Source: Pseudomonas libanensis
GTDB taxonomy: Bacteria; Pseudomonadota; Gammaproteobacteria; Pseudomonadales; Pseudomonadaceae
Reading direction: 5' to 3'
DNA: 64,000 nucleotides
Assembly (NCBI RefSeq): GCF_001439685.1
Contig: NZ_JYLH01000005.1
Location: forward strand, 62,001-126,000
The position numbers were made by a program, and so were the translations under genes. The notes beneath the pieces were generated by a model. It was not told the DNA's origin. It did not search any database and worked only from the letters and a program-made list of their open reading frames with translations. Each line of letters begins with the position of its first letter. Within the stretch, counting starts at the first letter, position 1. Below are positions 1 to 8,933 of this stretch, in pieces.

Positions 1-14
1 GGTAATGTGGGGTG

Positions 15-329
15 TCAGGGAGTCAGGCGACACCCCTGCCGCTCCCCCAACCACCTAGCCGTATGCGTACGCCCCAACCCACTCGCCGTCACTTCGCTGC
101 GCTCAGGCGTGTCGATCAGCGCACTGGTCGGCACGTACTGCTTCACATACCCACGGCAATACTGCGCAGGGTTGTTCTCCACATACCGGCACGAGCAATA
201 CTCCTTGGCGGTGTACGCCGCGATGATGTCGGGGAAGGCTTGCAGGTTGACGCGCTCGTGCCAGATCCAGCCCAGCAGGGCGAGCAACAGCAGCAGAAAC
301 AGACTGGTAAACGGCCGACGGCGGATCAT
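15..329 (-). CDS. Small membrane-anchored protein, function unknown
   Basis: This 104-residue product has a positively charged N-terminus (MIRRR) followed by one Leu-rich hydrophobic segment at about residues 8-23, so it is probably anchored in the inner membrane with its remainder in the periplasm. That part carries four cysteines, two of them as CSC, which could form disulfides or bind a metal. Its start overlaps the stop of the serine hydrolase upstream in an ATGA, so the two are almost certainly co-transcribed and translationally coupled. I do not recognise a named family and assign no function. Confidence 0.7.
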   Translation of the reverse strand: MIRRRPFTSLFLLLLLALLGWIWHERVNLQAFPDIIAAYTAKEYCSCRYVENNPAQYCRGYVKQYVPTSALIDTPERSEVTASGLGRTHTARWLGERQGCRLTP

Positions 330-1399
330 GGCTGCACCGCCGCCAGTACGCGCTTGAGCAGTTCGTTATGCCGGTAGCTGCCGTCGCGATCATCGCCGTA
401 GCGCACGATCACCAGGTGTTCGTCGGGCAGCACAAACAATGCCTGGCCCCAGTGGCCGAGAGCGGCGAAGGTGTTGGTGGGGGCATCGGGCCAAGGTCTG
501 GGCGCGCCTGTGTTGAGCCACCACTGGCCGCCGGGGACCGCTTCATCCTGGCCGCTTTTGTATTTGTCGAACGGCTGGCGATTGAAGGCCACCCATTCTT
601 CAGGCAGCAACTGTTGCTCGCCCCAACGCCCGTCCCGTGCCATCAGTAGCCCGACACGCGCCAAATCGCGGGCGGTGAGGTAGGCATAGGACGAGGCGAC
701 AAAGGTTTCATCAGCATCGGTTTCCCACGTCGCATTGCGGATGCCCAACGGCTTGAATAACGCATCCCACGGATAGCTCATATACGCCTTGTGGCCGAGC
801 ATGCCTTTGAGGGCCGCAGACAAGATGTTGCTGTCGCCACTGGAATAACGAAACGCCTGGCCCGGGGCAGCAGCAGCGTCGGTATTGGCGGCAAACTCGG
901 CCATATCGCCACGGCCTCGGGTGTAGAGCATCGCCACCACCGAGGATTTCAACGGTGCGTACTCATAGTCTTCCTGCCAGTCCAGGCCCGAGGCCCAGTG
1001 CAGCAGGTCGGCCATGGTCACCTTGGGATGCTGCTTCATCGGCGGGTAGAAACGCGCAACGGGGTCGCTCAGCTTGAAGCGGTTTTCGCCGTAGGCCACG
1101 CCGAGCACGGTGGCCATCAGGCTTTTGCTCACCGACCAGGTCAGGTGCGGCGTGCTGGCGGTGGTTGGCGCGGCGTAGCGTTCGTAGATGATTTCGCCAT
1201 CACGAATGACCAGCAGCGCATCGGTACGAATGCCTTGGCGGGTGGTGTCGTCACGGGGCGGGAAAGCGTAGGCGTCCAGTGCATCGACAGCGGGGCCATT
1301 GAGTGGTGTGCCCATGGCCCAATCCTTTTCGGGCCAGGTTTCGGCGCGGGCGGTAACGGTGACAAACAGCAGGGCAACGCACAACAGGCCTCGGACCAT
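326..1399 (-). CDS. Secreted serine hydrolase, beta-lactamase class C fold
   Basis: The product is a probable exported serine hydrolase of the class C beta-lactamase/penicillin-binding-like family, whose members cleave esters, amides or peptides; the substrate cannot be told. From the chosen start the N-terminus is a signal peptide ending near TARA. The catalytic Ser-x-x-Lys is SVSK at residues 89-92, followed by a YSSGDSN segment (second motif) and GHWGQ near the C-terminus (HxG motif). An in-frame ATG lies 24 bases upstream (1423) but has a poorer ribosome site and would put acidic residues before the signal peptide. The gene is followed by an overlapping small membrane-protein gene. Confidence 0.85.
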   Translation of the reverse strand: MVRGLLCVALLFVTVTARAETWPEKDWAMGTPLNGPAVDALDAYAFPPRDDTTRQGIRTDALLVIRDGEIIYERYAAPTTASTPHLTWSVSKSLMATVLGVAYGENRFKLSDPVARFYPPMKQHPKVTMADLLHWASGLDWQEDYEYAPLKSSVVAMLYTRGRGDMAEFAANTDAAAAPGQAFRYSSGDSNILSAALKGMLGHKAYMSYPWDALFKPLGIRNATWETDADETFVASSYAYLTARDLARVGLLMARDGRWGEQQLLPEEWVAFNRQPFDKYKSGQDEAVPGGQWWLNTGAPRPWPDAPTNTFAALGHWGQALFVLPDEHLVIVRYGDDRDGSYRHNELLKRVLAAVQP

Positions 1400-1473
1400 G
1401 GACGCAAACTCAAGGGGGGGCATTCAAGCCCGCGAGCCTAGCGCAGGCCAATGACAGATTTGCTACACAGGGG

Positions 1474-1491
1474 CTGTCATCCAACCGTCAC
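1474..1491 (+). promoter_or_regulatory. Probable Pho box upstream of olsBA
   Basis: The sequence reads CTGTCAT, four bases, then CCGTCAC. This is two 7-bp direct repeats with 11-bp periodicity, and only one base differs from the PhoB consensus CTGTCAY in the second repeat. It lies about 100 bp before the olsB start. Ornithine lipid synthesis is known to be induced by phosphate limitation through PhoB in pseudomonads, which fits. Confidence 0.65.
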
Positions 1492-1587
1492 CGTAACTTC
1501 ATGGAGATGACACCGAGGCTACATAGCCTGACTTTGGACAACAAAGTCGACTGGCCGTACAACCTGGCCGGCACTCGGAGACTCGCT

Positions 1588-2343
1588 ATGACTCAGATCG
1601 CCCGCATCAGCGACAAAGGCAATGAACGCCGTCTGCAAGCCGAACGCCTGGTGGGCGCACAGGCTTTGCAGGAAGCCCAGGCCCTGCGGTTCAACGTGTT
1701 CAGCGGCGAGTTCAACGCCAAGCTGAAAGGCGCGGAACTGGGCCTGGACATGGATGACTATGATGTTCACTGCAGCCACATCGGCGTGCGGGATTTGAAC
1801 AGCGGTCGACTCGTCGCCACCACCCGCCTGCTCGACCACCAGGCCGCGAGCACCTTGGGCCGGTTCTACAGTGAAGAAGAATTCAGCCTGCATGGCCTGC
1901 TGCACTTGCAGGGCCCGATCCTCGAAATCGGCCGCACCTGCGTCGACCCGGCCTACCGCAACGGCGGCACCATTGCGGTGTTGTGGGGCGAGCTGGCCGA
2001 GGTGCTCAATCAGGGTGGCTACAGCTACCTGATGGGCTGCGCGAGCATCCCGATGCACGATGGCGGTATCCAGGCCCACGCGATCATGCAGCGCCTGCGC
2101 GAGCGTTACCTGTGCAACGAACACTTGCGCGCCGAGCCGAAAAAACCGTTGCCGGCCCTGGACCTGCCGTCCAACGTCATCGCGGAAATGCCACCGCTGC
2201 TCAAGGCCTATATGCGCCTGGGTGCAAAGATCTGCGGCGAGCCGTGCTGGGATGAAGACTTCCAGGTCGCCGACGTGTTCATCCTGCTCAAGCGCGATGA
2301 GTTGTGCCCGCGTTATGCGCGGCACTTCAAGGCGGCCATGTGA
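1588..2343 (+). CDS. olsB: Ornithine N-acyltransferase OlsB (lyso-ornithine lipid synthesis)
   Basis: OlsB transfers a 3-hydroxyacyl chain from acyl-ACP to the alpha-amino group of ornithine, the first step of phosphorus-free ornithine lipid synthesis in the cytoplasm/inner membrane. The 251-residue protein has the GNAT-like hemolysin-acyltransferase layout: [12 protein letters not shown] near residue 30, [10 protein letters not shown] near 75, and the conserved [15 protein letters not shown] near 115. A frame-open start 87 bases upstream (1501) exists, but the ATG at 1588 has a GGAG 7 bases before it and begins with the family's usual N-terminus. The stop overlaps the olsA start by one base, so olsBA is an operon. 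A Pho box lies upstream. Confidence 0.9.
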   Translation: MTQIARISDKGNERRLQAERLVGAQALQEAQALRFNVFSGEFNAKLKGAELGLDMDDYDVHCSHIGVRDLNSGRLVATTRLLDHQAASTLGRFYSEEEFSLHGLLHLQGPILEIGRTCVDPAYRNGGTIAVLWGELAEVLNQGGYSYLMGCASIPMHDGGIQAHAIMQRLRERYLCNEHLRAEPKKPLPALDLPSNVIAEMPPLLKAYMRLGAKICGEPCWDEDFQVADVFILLKRDELCPRYARHFKAAM

Positions 2344-3134
2344 TGAGCCGCCTGCGTGTATACGGGCGCATCGCCCGGGTGCTGCTGGTGGTGGCGCTGG
2401 GTTTGAGCATGGCCAGTGTGTTTGGCCTGTTCGAGCGCTTGGGTGTCGCCAACTCGATGGTGCGGCGCCAGCGTTGGTCGCGGTTCTTTATGGCGCGCCT
2501 GAGCAACGCCCTGCCCTTTCGCGTGACGGTGCACGGTGAAGTGCCGCAAACGCCGATGCTGTGGGTGAGCAATCATGTGTCCTGGACGGACATCCCGCTG
2601 CTGGGCATGGTCACGCCGATGTCGTTCCTGTCCAAGGCCGAAGTGCGCACCTGGCCGGTGGCAGGCTGGTTGGCCGCCAAGGCCGGCAGCCTGTTTATCC
2701 GCCGCGGCGCGGGCGACAGCCAGTTGATCCGCAAGCAGATGACCCGCCATCTGGAGCAACAGCACCCGCTGCTGATGTTCCCCGAAGGCACTACCACTGA
2801 TGGACGCAGCCTGCGTACGTTCCACGGGCGTTTGCTGGCCAGTGCGATCGATGCGGATGTGTCGCTGCAACCGGTGGCGATCCGGTATCTGCGCGACGGC
2901 CAGGTCGACCCGTTGGCACCGTTTATTGGCAATGATGATTTGCTCTCGCACCTGATGCGCTTGTTCTCCAATGACCAGGGCGATGTGGAGATTCATGTGC
3001 TCAAACCGATTGCCTGCGCCGGACAGGAGCGTGCGGCATTGGCGTTCCAGGCGCAGCAGGCGGTGCAGAAAGCGTTGTTTGGGCCGGTGCCGGAAACTGA
3101 GCAAGTGGCTGCTCGGCCTGCATTCGCAGCCTGA
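2343..3134 (+). CDS. olsA: 1-acyl-glycerol-3-phosphate-type acyltransferase OlsA
   Basis: OlsA adds the second acyl chain to lyso-ornithine lipid. The 263-residue protein has a hydrophobic N-terminal helix (about residues 10-30) and the acyltransferase block I motif H-x4-D as NHVSWTD near residue 77, followed by the FPEGTT block III motif near 147, both diagnostic of the PlsC/LPLAT family. The ATG shares its first base with the olsB stop codon, indicating translational coupling. Some LPLAT members make phosphatidic acid instead, but adjacency to olsB makes the ornithine-lipid role much more likely. Confidence 0.9.
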   Translation: MSRLRVYGRIARVLLVVALGLSMASVFGLFERLGVANSMVRRQRWSRFFMARLSNALPFRVTVHGEVPQTPMLWVSNHVSWTDIPLLGMVTPMSFLSKAEVRTWPVAGWLAAKAGSLFIRRGAGDSQLIRKQMTRHLEQQHPLLMFPEGTTTDGRSLRTFHGRLLASAIDADVSLQPVAIRYLRDGQVDPLAPFIGNDDLLSHLMRLFSNDQGDVEIHVLKPIACAGQERAALAFQAQQAVQKALFGPVPETEQVAARPAFAA

Positions 3135-3156
3135 AGCAATGTGAACTCAATCCAAA

Positions 3157-3245
3157 TGTGGGAGCTGGCTTGCCTGCGATGGCGGTGGGTCAGCCATAAC
3201 ATTCTCAACAGGTAGGCCGCTATCGCCGGCAAGCCAGGTCCCACA
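3157..3245. repeat. REPIN (paired inverted REP), GTGGGAGCTGG class
   Basis: A left arm GTGGGAGCTGGCTTGCCTGCG faces a diverged inverted copy (ATCGCCGGCAAGCCAGGTCCCAC) about 40 bp away. This is the REPIN arrangement common in P. fluorescens. It lies between the convergent olsA and acpH genes. Confidence 0.9.
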
Positions 3246-3253
3246 TTCAGATC

Positions 3254-3832
3254 TCATGTAGTCAGTTGAGATTGTGCAAATTTCTGCAACTCTGGGTAGA
3301 ACAGTCGAAAGTCCCCACTCAGGGGCTCATACAAAACCCGCAACTCCTGCATCGCATACCCCAGTTCCTCGGGCTGTGTCAGCCGCCGCGAAATCCCGCG
3401 CAGCACCTGCTCCATCACCGCAAACTCGCGGTACGAGCCCAACCAATCATCCGCCGCCATATACGGCGCAATCTGCGCCAACCGCCCCGGTAGTGCGGGT
3501 TCGGCGGCCAGTGCCCGATATACCTGGGAGGTGAACACCTCCAGAGGCTGCTCGGCATACAGCGCCCAATCCCGCGCCAGACAATGGTCGAAAAACACAT
3601 CGAGGACGATCCCGGCATAGCGCCTGCGGGTCAGACTGAAGCGCGACAACGCCTCGCCCACCAGCGGATGGCTATCGGTAAAGCGGTCGATGGAGCGATG
3701 CAACTGGATCGCCGCTTCGATTTGCGGGCTGAACTGGCCCTGCAGGCGGCCTTTGACGAAGTCGCCATAGAGGCTGCCCAGCAGTTGTGCAGGAAGTTGG
3801 CCGCCCAGGTGCAGATGTGCGAGATAATTCAT
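3254..3832 (-). CDS. acpH: Acyl carrier protein phosphodiesterase AcpH
   Basis: AcpH removes the 4'-phosphopantetheine group from holo-ACP, giving apo-ACP in the cytoplasm. The 192-residue length and the N-terminus MNYLAHLHLGGQLPAQLLGSL, with a following GDFVKG and HRSIDRFTDSHP, match the family (residues 1-55). HRSIDRFTDSHP carries the His and Asp residues expected for the HD-like metal site. It is a single-gene unit, convergent with olsA and divergent from the ArsR gene. Confidence in the family is high; the physiological substrate is taken from the E. coli member. Confidence 0.88.
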   Translation of the reverse strand: MNYLAHLHLGGQLPAQLLGSLYGDFVKGRLQGQFSPQIEAAIQLHRSIDRFTDSHPLVGEALSRFSLTRRRYAGIVLDVFFDHCLARDWALYAEQPLEVFTSQVYRALAAEPALPGRLAQIAPYMAADDWLGSYREFAVMEQVLRGISRRLTQPEELGYAMQELRVLYEPLSGDFRLFYPELQKFAQSQLTT

Positions 3833-3871
3833 GGCGCGCAGTCTACCACTGCCTTCAACGTATCGTTATAA

Positions 3872-3925
3872 CCCGATATACCGATTCAGCCTGACCTCAG
3901 ATCAAATTCATATTGGTATATCGGG
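3872..3925. promoter_or_regulatory. Inverted-repeat operator for the ArsR-family gene
   Basis: CCCGATATACC at 3872-3882 is repeated as its exact complement GGTATATCGGG at 3915-3925. A related GCGATATAACG follows near 3953. The repeats sit in the acpH/ArsR intergenic region and are the natural candidate operator for the ArsR-like repressor that follows. Confidence 0.6.
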
Positions 3926-3986
3926 ATAGACCGATTTAAAGTTCGCCTCATCGCGATATAACGCTTTACGACACCGAGCACCTGCC

Positions 3987-4313
3987 ATGTCCATTGACCT
4001 CGACGAAATAATAAAAGCCCTGGCGCACCCAGTACGACGAGACATCCTCACCTGGCTGAAAGACCCGAAGGTGCAATTCCCCGAGCAACTGCACAACCAC
4101 GAATACGGCATCTGCGCCGGGCAGATCGACCAGCGCTGCGGCCTGTCCCAGTCGACCGTGTCGGCCCACCTGGCCACCTTGCAACGCGCCAGGCTGATCA
4201 GCAGCCAGAAGGCCGGGCAATGGCACTTTTTCAAACGCAACGAGGCAGTGATCCAGGCCTTTCTCGCGGCGCTCACCACTGAACTCAGCGCCGATATGAG
4301 CGCACCGCTGTAA
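3987..4313 (+). CDS. ArsR-family transcriptional regulator
   Basis: This 108-residue winged-helix protein begins with LDEIIKALAHPVRRDILTWL, the hallmark first helices of ArsR/SmtB regulators, and has the recognition helix LSQSTVSAHLATL at about residues 53-65. It lacks the CxC metal site of arsenic sensors. It has two cysteines, in GICAGQ and QRCGLS just before the recognition helix, which could sense electrophiles or oxidants. It heads a probable operon with an MFS exporter and an old yellow enzyme, and most likely represses that operon through the inverted repeats upstream. Confidence 0.88.
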   Translation: MSIDLDEIIKALAHPVRRDILTWLKDPKVQFPEQLHNHEYGICAGQIDQRCGLSQSTVSAHLATLQRARLISSQKAGQWHFFKRNEAVIQAFLAALTTELSADMSAPL

Positions 4314-4327
4314 TAAAGGAAACGTAG

Positions 4328-5494
4328 ATGCCCCTCTCGCTACTCATACTGGCCCTCAGCGCCTTCGCCATCGGCACCACCGAATTCGTCATCATGGGGC
4401 TGCTGCCCGATGTGGCGGCTGACCTGGGCGTGTCGATTCCCGGCGCCGGTTGGCTGGTTACCGGCTACGCCCTGGGCGTGGCCATCGGCGCCCCCTTCAT
4501 GGCACTGGCCACCGCCAGGCTGCCACGCAAGGCGGCGCTGGTAGCGTTGATGGGCATTTTCATTATCGGCAACCTGCTCTGCGCCCTGGCCAGTGACTAC
4601 AACGTGCTGATGTTTGCCCGCGTCATCACGGCGCTGTGCCACGGTGCCTTCTTCGGGATTGGTTCCGTGGTGGCGGCCAACCTGGTGCCAGCCAACAAGC
4701 GCGCTTCGGCCGTGGCCTTGATGTTCACCGGCCTGACCCTGGCCAACGTGCTCGGCGTACCACTGGGTACCGCCCTGGGCCAGCAAGCTGGCTGGCGCTC
4801 GACCTTCTGGGCGGTGACCGTGATTGGCGTGATCGCGTTGATCGGCCTGATCCGCTTCCTGCCGGCCAAGCGTGACGAAGAAAAACTCGACATGCGTGCC
4901 GAACTGGCAGCCCTCAAGGGCGCCGGCATCTGGTTGTCGCTGAGCATGACAGCGTTGTTCGCCGCCTCGATGTTCACCCTCTTTACCTACGTTGCACCGC
5001 TGCTCGGCGATGTCACCGGCGTGTCACCCAAGGGCGTGACCTGGACCCTGCTGCTGATCGGCCTGGGCCTGACCGTGGGCAACATCATCGGCGGCAAGCT
5101 GGCGGACAAACGCCTGGCGGCCACCCTGATCGGCGTGTTCATCAGCATGGCGGTGATCTCAACTGTCCTGTCCTGGACCAGCGTCGCGGTGATACCGACC
5201 GAAATCAACCTGTTCCTGTGGGCCACCGCCTCGTTTGCCGCCGTACCGGCGCTGCAGATCAACGTAGTGACCTTCGGCAAGGCGGCACCGAACCTGGTGT
5301 CCACCTTGAACATCGGCGCCTTCAATATCGGCAACGCCCTCGGCGCCTGGGTCGGTGGCAGCGTGATTGCCCACGGTTTCGGCCTGACCAGCGTGCCGCT
5401 GGCCGCCGCAGCACTGGCGATCCTGGCCCTGCTGGTGACCCTGATCACTTTCCGTCAGAGCGGCGACGCCGACCTGGCCCCTGCGACCAACTGA
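4328..5494 (+). CDS. MFS drug/sugar efflux transporter (AraJ/YdhP-like)
   Basis: The 388-residue protein is a 12-helix major facilitator of the DHA1 type. Its start LSAFAIGTTEFVIMGLLPDVAADLGV, seen in AraJ/YdhP-like transporters, includes the TEF motif in helix 1; ITALCHGAFFGIGSVVAA is also typical. It likely exports small toxic compounds by proton antiport. The gene begins 14 bases after the ArsR-type regulator and ends 31 bases before the ene-reductase gene, so it is probably part of the same detoxification operon. The substrate is unknown. Confidence 0.85.
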   Translation: MPLSLLILALSAFAIGTTEFVIMGLLPDVAADLGVSIPGAGWLVTGYALGVAIGAPFMALATARLPRKAALVALMGIFIIGNLLCALASDYNVLMFARVITALCHGAFFGIGSVVAANLVPANKRASAVALMFTGLTLANVLGVPLGTALGQQAGWRSTFWAVTVIGVIALIGLIRFLPAKRDEEKLDMRAELAALKGAGIWLSLSMTALFAASMFTLFTYVAPLLGDVTGVSPKGVTWTLLLIGLGLTVGNIIGGKLADKRLAATLIGVFISMAVISTVLSWTSVAVIPTEINLFLWATASFAAVPALQINVVTFGKAAPNLVSTLNIGAFNIGNALGAWVGGSVIAHGFGLTSVPLAAAALAILALLVTLITFRQSGDADLAPATN

Positions 5495-5525
5495 TCAATT
5501 CACTTAAAGAGAAGGGTGTTATCCC

Positions 5526-6581
5526 ATGACGACTATTTTCGATCCAATCACACTGGGCGACCTGGAACTGTCGAACCGCATCATCATGGCGCCGCTGACC
5601 CGCTGCCGCGCCGACGCCGGTCGCGTGCCTAACGCGCTGATGGCCGAGTACTACGTGCAGCGTGCCTCCGCCGGGCTGATCCTCAGCGAAGCCACCTCCG
5701 TGACGCCCATGGGCGTGGGCTACCCGGACACCCCGGGTATCTGGTCCAACGACCAGGTGCGCGGCTGGGCCAACATCACCAAGGCCGTGCACGGCGCGGG
5801 CGGCAAGATCTTCTTGCAACTGTGGCATGTGGGCCGCATTTCCCATGAGTCCTACCTGGACGGCGAAACCCCGGTGGCCCCCAGCGCGATCCAGGCCAAA
5901 GGTCACGTCAGCCTGGTGCGCCCGCTGGCCGACTACCCTACGCCGCGCGCCCTGGAAACCGCTGAAATCGCGGACATTGTCGACGCTTACCGCACCGGCG
6001 CCGAAAACGCTAAGGCCGCAGGGTTTGACGGCGTGGAGATCCACGGTGCCAACGGCTATTTGCTCGACCAATTCCTGCAAAGCAGCACCAACCAGCGCAC
6101 CGACAGCTACGGCGGCTCCCTGGAAAACCGTGCGCGCCTGCTGCTGGAAGTCACCGACGCCGCCATCGAAGTCTGGGGCGCCGGCCGGGTGGGCGTACAC
6201 CTGGCACCACGTGCCGATGCGCACGACATGGGCGACGCCAACCTGACGGAAACCTTCACCTACGTCGCCAGCGAACTGGGCAAGCGTGGCATCGCCTTCA
6301 TTTGCTCCCGTGAAAAAGAAGGCGCGGACAGCCTCGGCCCACAACTGAAAAAAGCCTTCGGCGGCGTGTACATCGCCAACGAACGCTTCACCAAGGACAG
6401 CGCCAACGCCTGGCTGGCCGAAGGTAAAGCCGATGCCGTGGCTTTCGGCATTCCCTTCATTGCCAACCCAGACCTGCCGGCGCGCTTGAAGGCGGATGCA
6501 GCACTGAATGAGCCGCACCCGGAAACCTTCTATGGCAAAGGCCCGGTGGGTTATATCGATTACCCGACACTGCCGATCTAA
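5526..6581 (+). CDS. xenB: Old yellow enzyme-family ene-reductase (xenobiotic reductase B/NemA-like)
   Basis: This FMN- and NAD(P)H-dependent TIM-barrel enzyme reduces activated C=C bonds and nitro esters. The 351-residue sequence closely matches Pseudomonas XenB from memory: N-terminal LGDLELSNRIIMAPLTRCRAD (FMN site), FLQLWHVGRISH near residue 100, the catalytic H-x-x-N as EIHGANGYLLDQFLQ near 175, and C-terminal GVYIANERF. It is the last gene of the ArsR-MFS-xenB unit and may remove the electrophile that the regulator senses. The exact substrate is not shown by the sequence. Confidence 0.92.
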   Translation: MTTIFDPITLGDLELSNRIIMAPLTRCRADAGRVPNALMAEYYVQRASAGLILSEATSVTPMGVGYPDTPGIWSNDQVRGWANITKAVHGAGGKIFLQLWHVGRISHESYLDGETPVAPSAIQAKGHVSLVRPLADYPTPRALETAEIADIVDAYRTGAENAKAAGFDGVEIHGANGYLLDQFLQSSTNQRTDSYGGSLENRARLLLEVTDAAIEVWGAGRVGVHLAPRADAHDMGDANLTETFTYVASELGKRGIAFICSREKEGADSLGPQLKKAFGGVYIANERFTKDSANAWLAEGKADAVAFGIPFIANPDLPARLKADAALNEPHPETFYGKGPVGYIDYPTLPI

Positions 6582-6600
6582 ACCTAATCCGCAAAACCAA

Positions 6601-6689
6601 TGTGGGAGGGGGCTTGCCCCCGATAGCAGTGCTTCAGTCAACACATCAGTGACTGATACACCGCAATCGGGGGCAAGCCCCCTCCCACA
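6601..6689. repeat. REPIN, GTGGGAGGGGG class
   Basis: GTGGGAGGGGGCTTGCCCCC faces its near-perfect inverted copy about 40 bp away. It lies 20 bp after xenB. This is the second REP class in the window. Confidence 0.9.
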
Positions 6690-6850
6690 TTTGCCTGTTT
6701 GTAGCGCCTGCGGAAACATTGCTTCACAGAACCGCAACAAAATCTCTACAAAATACTTAGGCCGCTACCTATCAACCGCAGGCCAGCCCGTATATAAAGT
6801 CACCCCGCCAATCAGGCAAAGGGACGATTGACTGTCTCTGGTCTTTACTA

Positions 6851-6898
6851 TTGACACAACTGGACGCAATTACGCATTTTGTCTCAATTGCGCAGGCT
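6851..6898 (+). pseudogene. Possible LysR-regulator N-terminal remnant
   Basis: Reading from a TTG, the frame gives [16 protein letters not shown]. This fits the start of LysR-family regulators (L-D-A-x-x-x-F-V-x-x-x-x-x-G). It then runs into sequence antisense to the ttgR 3' end, where the similarity stops. It could be a decayed regulator cut off at its 5' end, but 16 residues is short and chance is possible. Confidence 0.35.
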
Positions 6899-7516
6899 GG
6901 GGCTCAGGCGCAGCATGTCCAGCCCTATGTCGGCCCAACGCTCGGCGTCTTGATGCAGTTGAAAACTGTCAGGCACCAACAGCCACTGACCGATCAGACC
7001 GTGGATAAACGCATGGATGCATATGGCTCCGCGGGTGGTATCGAGCGTTTCCGGAAGCTGCCCGCGATGGACTGCGTTACGCAACGTCAAGCCGATTCGC
7101 AGGTTGCATTCGAGAGTATGGGTCTGGCGTTGGCGGCGCATGTCACACATTTCATCGGTGAACTCGCACTTATGAAACAGGATTTCGTTGATGCGCCGGG
7201 TTTTCGGGTCCAGGGCCACTTCATGATAGAGATGAATCAGCAACTTGCGCATACAGCCCAGCGGGTCGACTTCATCCTCGCTTTCACTCGCCCGGGCCAG
7301 TTCGTCCAGGGGCTCATGCAGCGTGTCGAGCAATGCCTGGAGCAAATCGGACTTATTGCTGAAATGCCAGTAGATAGCACCGCGCGTGACCCCGGCCAGC
7401 GCGGCGATGTCCGCCAGGGTGGTGCGCGCCACACCACGCTCATAGAAGGCTTGCTCGGCGGCTTGGAGAATCTGGCTGCGCGTTTCCTGAGCTTCCTCTT
7501 TGGTGCGACGAACCAT
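6884..7516 (-). CDS. ttgR: TetR-family repressor of the RND efflux pump (TtgR/EmhR)
   Basis: TtgR is a drug-responsive repressor that binds the intergenic operator and is released by antibiotics, flavonoids and solvents. The 210-residue protein starts [20 protein letters not shown] and has the TetR helix-turn-helix at about residues 28-52 ([21 protein letters not shown]). The C-terminal ligand domain closely resembles P. putida TtgR and P. fluorescens EmhR from memory. It is transcribed divergently from ttgABC across a 265-bp region holding a near-identical TtgR operator. Confidence 0.93.
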   Translation of the reverse strand: MVRRTKEEAQETRSQILQAAEQAFYERGVARTTLADIAALAGVTRGAIYWHFSNKSDLLQALLDTLHEPLDELARASESEDEVDPLGCMRKLLIHLYHEVALDPKTRRINEILFHKCEFTDEMCDMRRQRQTHTLECNLRIGLTLRNAVHRGQLPETLDTTRGAICIHAFIHGLIGQWLLVPDSFQLHQDAERWADIGLDMLRLSPSLRN

Positions 7517-7663
7517 GGCAGTAAAACCTCAATCGGGACACTGTGGATGGTACTTGACCATCATCTGAATAATTGTGGGACGCCGCCGTCATGGGCGCCG
7601 AACGTACTAGAATCGAGACTTGGGGCGCTGCTTTGTCAACATTGCGCACGGCCTGTCAAGAGT

Positions 7664-7688
7664 TTACAAACAACCATGAACGTAAGTA
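7664..7688. promoter_or_regulatory. TtgR operator between ttgR and ttgA
   Basis: The segment begins TTACAAACAACCATGAACGT and continues into AAGTA. It differs by about one base from the P. putida TtgR operator as I recall it. Its position, roughly 95 bp before ttgA and 150 bp before ttgR, lets it cover both divergent promoters. Confidence 0.8.
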
Positions 7689-7781
7689 TATTGCGTAGCA
7701 AGCTACTTATCCACTCACAGCCTGTTTTTTACCCTTCCACACTTCTTGTGCGCACTCTGCGCGCCTGACCCGAGGATCTTC

Positions 7782-8930
7782 ATGCAACTTAAGCCAGCTG
7801 TTACCGCTCTGGTCACTGCCGTCGCCCTGGCATCGCTGCTCAGCGGATGTAAAAAGGAAGAAGCGGCACCGCCCGCTCAAACCCCTCAGGTCGGCGTGGT
7901 CACCCTTCAACCGCAAGCCTTTACCCTGACCACCGAGTTGCCAGGCCGCACCACGGCCTATCGCATCGCGGAAGTCCGGCCTCAGGTCAACGGCATCATT
8001 CTCAAGCGCCTGTTCAAGGAAGGCGCCGACGTGAAGGAAGGGCAACAGCTCTACCAGATCGACCCGTCGGTGTATGAGGCCACGCTCAAAAGCGCACAAG
8101 CCAGCCTGTCCCAGACCAAGTCCATCAGCGACCGCTACAAGCAGTTGGTCGAGGAACAGGCCGTCAGCCGTCAGGAATACGACACCGCCGTCGCCAACCG
8201 CATGACCGCCGAAGCAAACGTTCAAACCGCCCAGATCAACGTGCGCTACACCAAAGTGTTTGCGCCAATCTCCGGGCGCATTGGTCGTTCCTCGGTGACC
8301 GAAGGCGCACTGGTCAGCAATGGCCAGGCCGATGCCATGGCCGTGATCCAGCAACTGGACCCGATCTACGTCGACGTTACGCAGTCCTCGGCTGAAATGT
8401 TGAAACTGCGTCGCGACCTTGCCAGTGGCCAACTGGAGAAAGCCGGCGAAAACGCGGCCAAGGTCAAGCTGACCCTGGAAGACGGCACGCCCTACGCCCA
8501 GGACGGCAAGCTGGAGTTCTCCGAAGTGTCGGTCGACCAGACCACCGGTTCCGTGACCCTGCGTGCCGTGTTCCCCAACCCTGACCATGTGCTGCTGCCG
8601 GGCATGTTCGTGCACGCCCAGCTGCAAGCGGGTGTGAACAGCAAGGCCATTCTCGCTCCGCAACAAGGCGTGACCCGTGACCTCAGGGGCATTCCGACGG
8701 CGCTGATCGTGAACAAGGACAACAAGGTCGAGCAACGCGAACTGGTTGCCAACCGCACTGCCGGTGCCTACTGGCTGGTGGAAAAAGGCCTGGACGCCGG
8801 TGACCGCGTGATCACCGAGGGCCTGCAATTCATCAAGCCGGGTATCGAAGTCAAGGTCAAGGACGCCGACAACGCCAAACCCGCCGGTACTGCTGCAGCG
8901 CCTGCTGCCGCTGCTGGTCAAGGGGAGTAA
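7782..8930 (+). CDS. ttgA: RND efflux periplasmic adaptor lipoprotein (TtgA/EmhA/MexA)
   Basis: This membrane-fusion protein links the inner-membrane pump to the outer-membrane channel. It starts MQLKPAVTALVTAVALASLLSGCKKEE, a lipoprotein signal with lipobox LSGC giving a lipidated Cys near residue 22. The biotinyl-lipoyl half-motif RPQVNGIILKRLFKEGADVKEG follows near residue 65, then the alpha-helical hairpin (SQTKSISDRYKQLVEEQAVSRQEYD), the second lipoyl half and the beta-barrel. A frame extension to 7746 lacks a signal; the ATG at 7782 has GAGG before it. It is the first gene of the ttgABC operon, 3 bases before ttgB. Confidence 0.95.
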   Translation: MQLKPAVTALVTAVALASLLSGCKKEEAAPPAQTPQVGVVTLQPQAFTLTTELPGRTTAYRIAEVRPQVNGIILKRLFKEGADVKEGQQLYQIDPSVYEATLKSAQASLSQTKSISDRYKQLVEEQAVSRQEYDTAVANRMTAEANVQTAQINVRYTKVFAPISGRIGRSSVTEGALVSNGQADAMAVIQQLDPIYVDVTQSSAEMLKLRRDLASGQLEKAGENAAKVKLTLEDGTPYAQDGKLEFSEVSVDQTTGSVTLRAVFPNPDHVLLPGMFVHAQLQAGVNSKAILAPQQGVTRDLRGIPTALIVNKDNKVEQRELVANRTAGAYWLVEKGLDAGDRVITEGLQFIKPGIEVKVKDADNAKPAGTAAAPAAAAGQGE

Positions 8931-8933
8931 TCC

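Noticed and set aside
5445..6740. 431-codon minus-strand open frame
   Set aside because: It is antisense to xenB and runs through the REPIN. It is a shadow frame.
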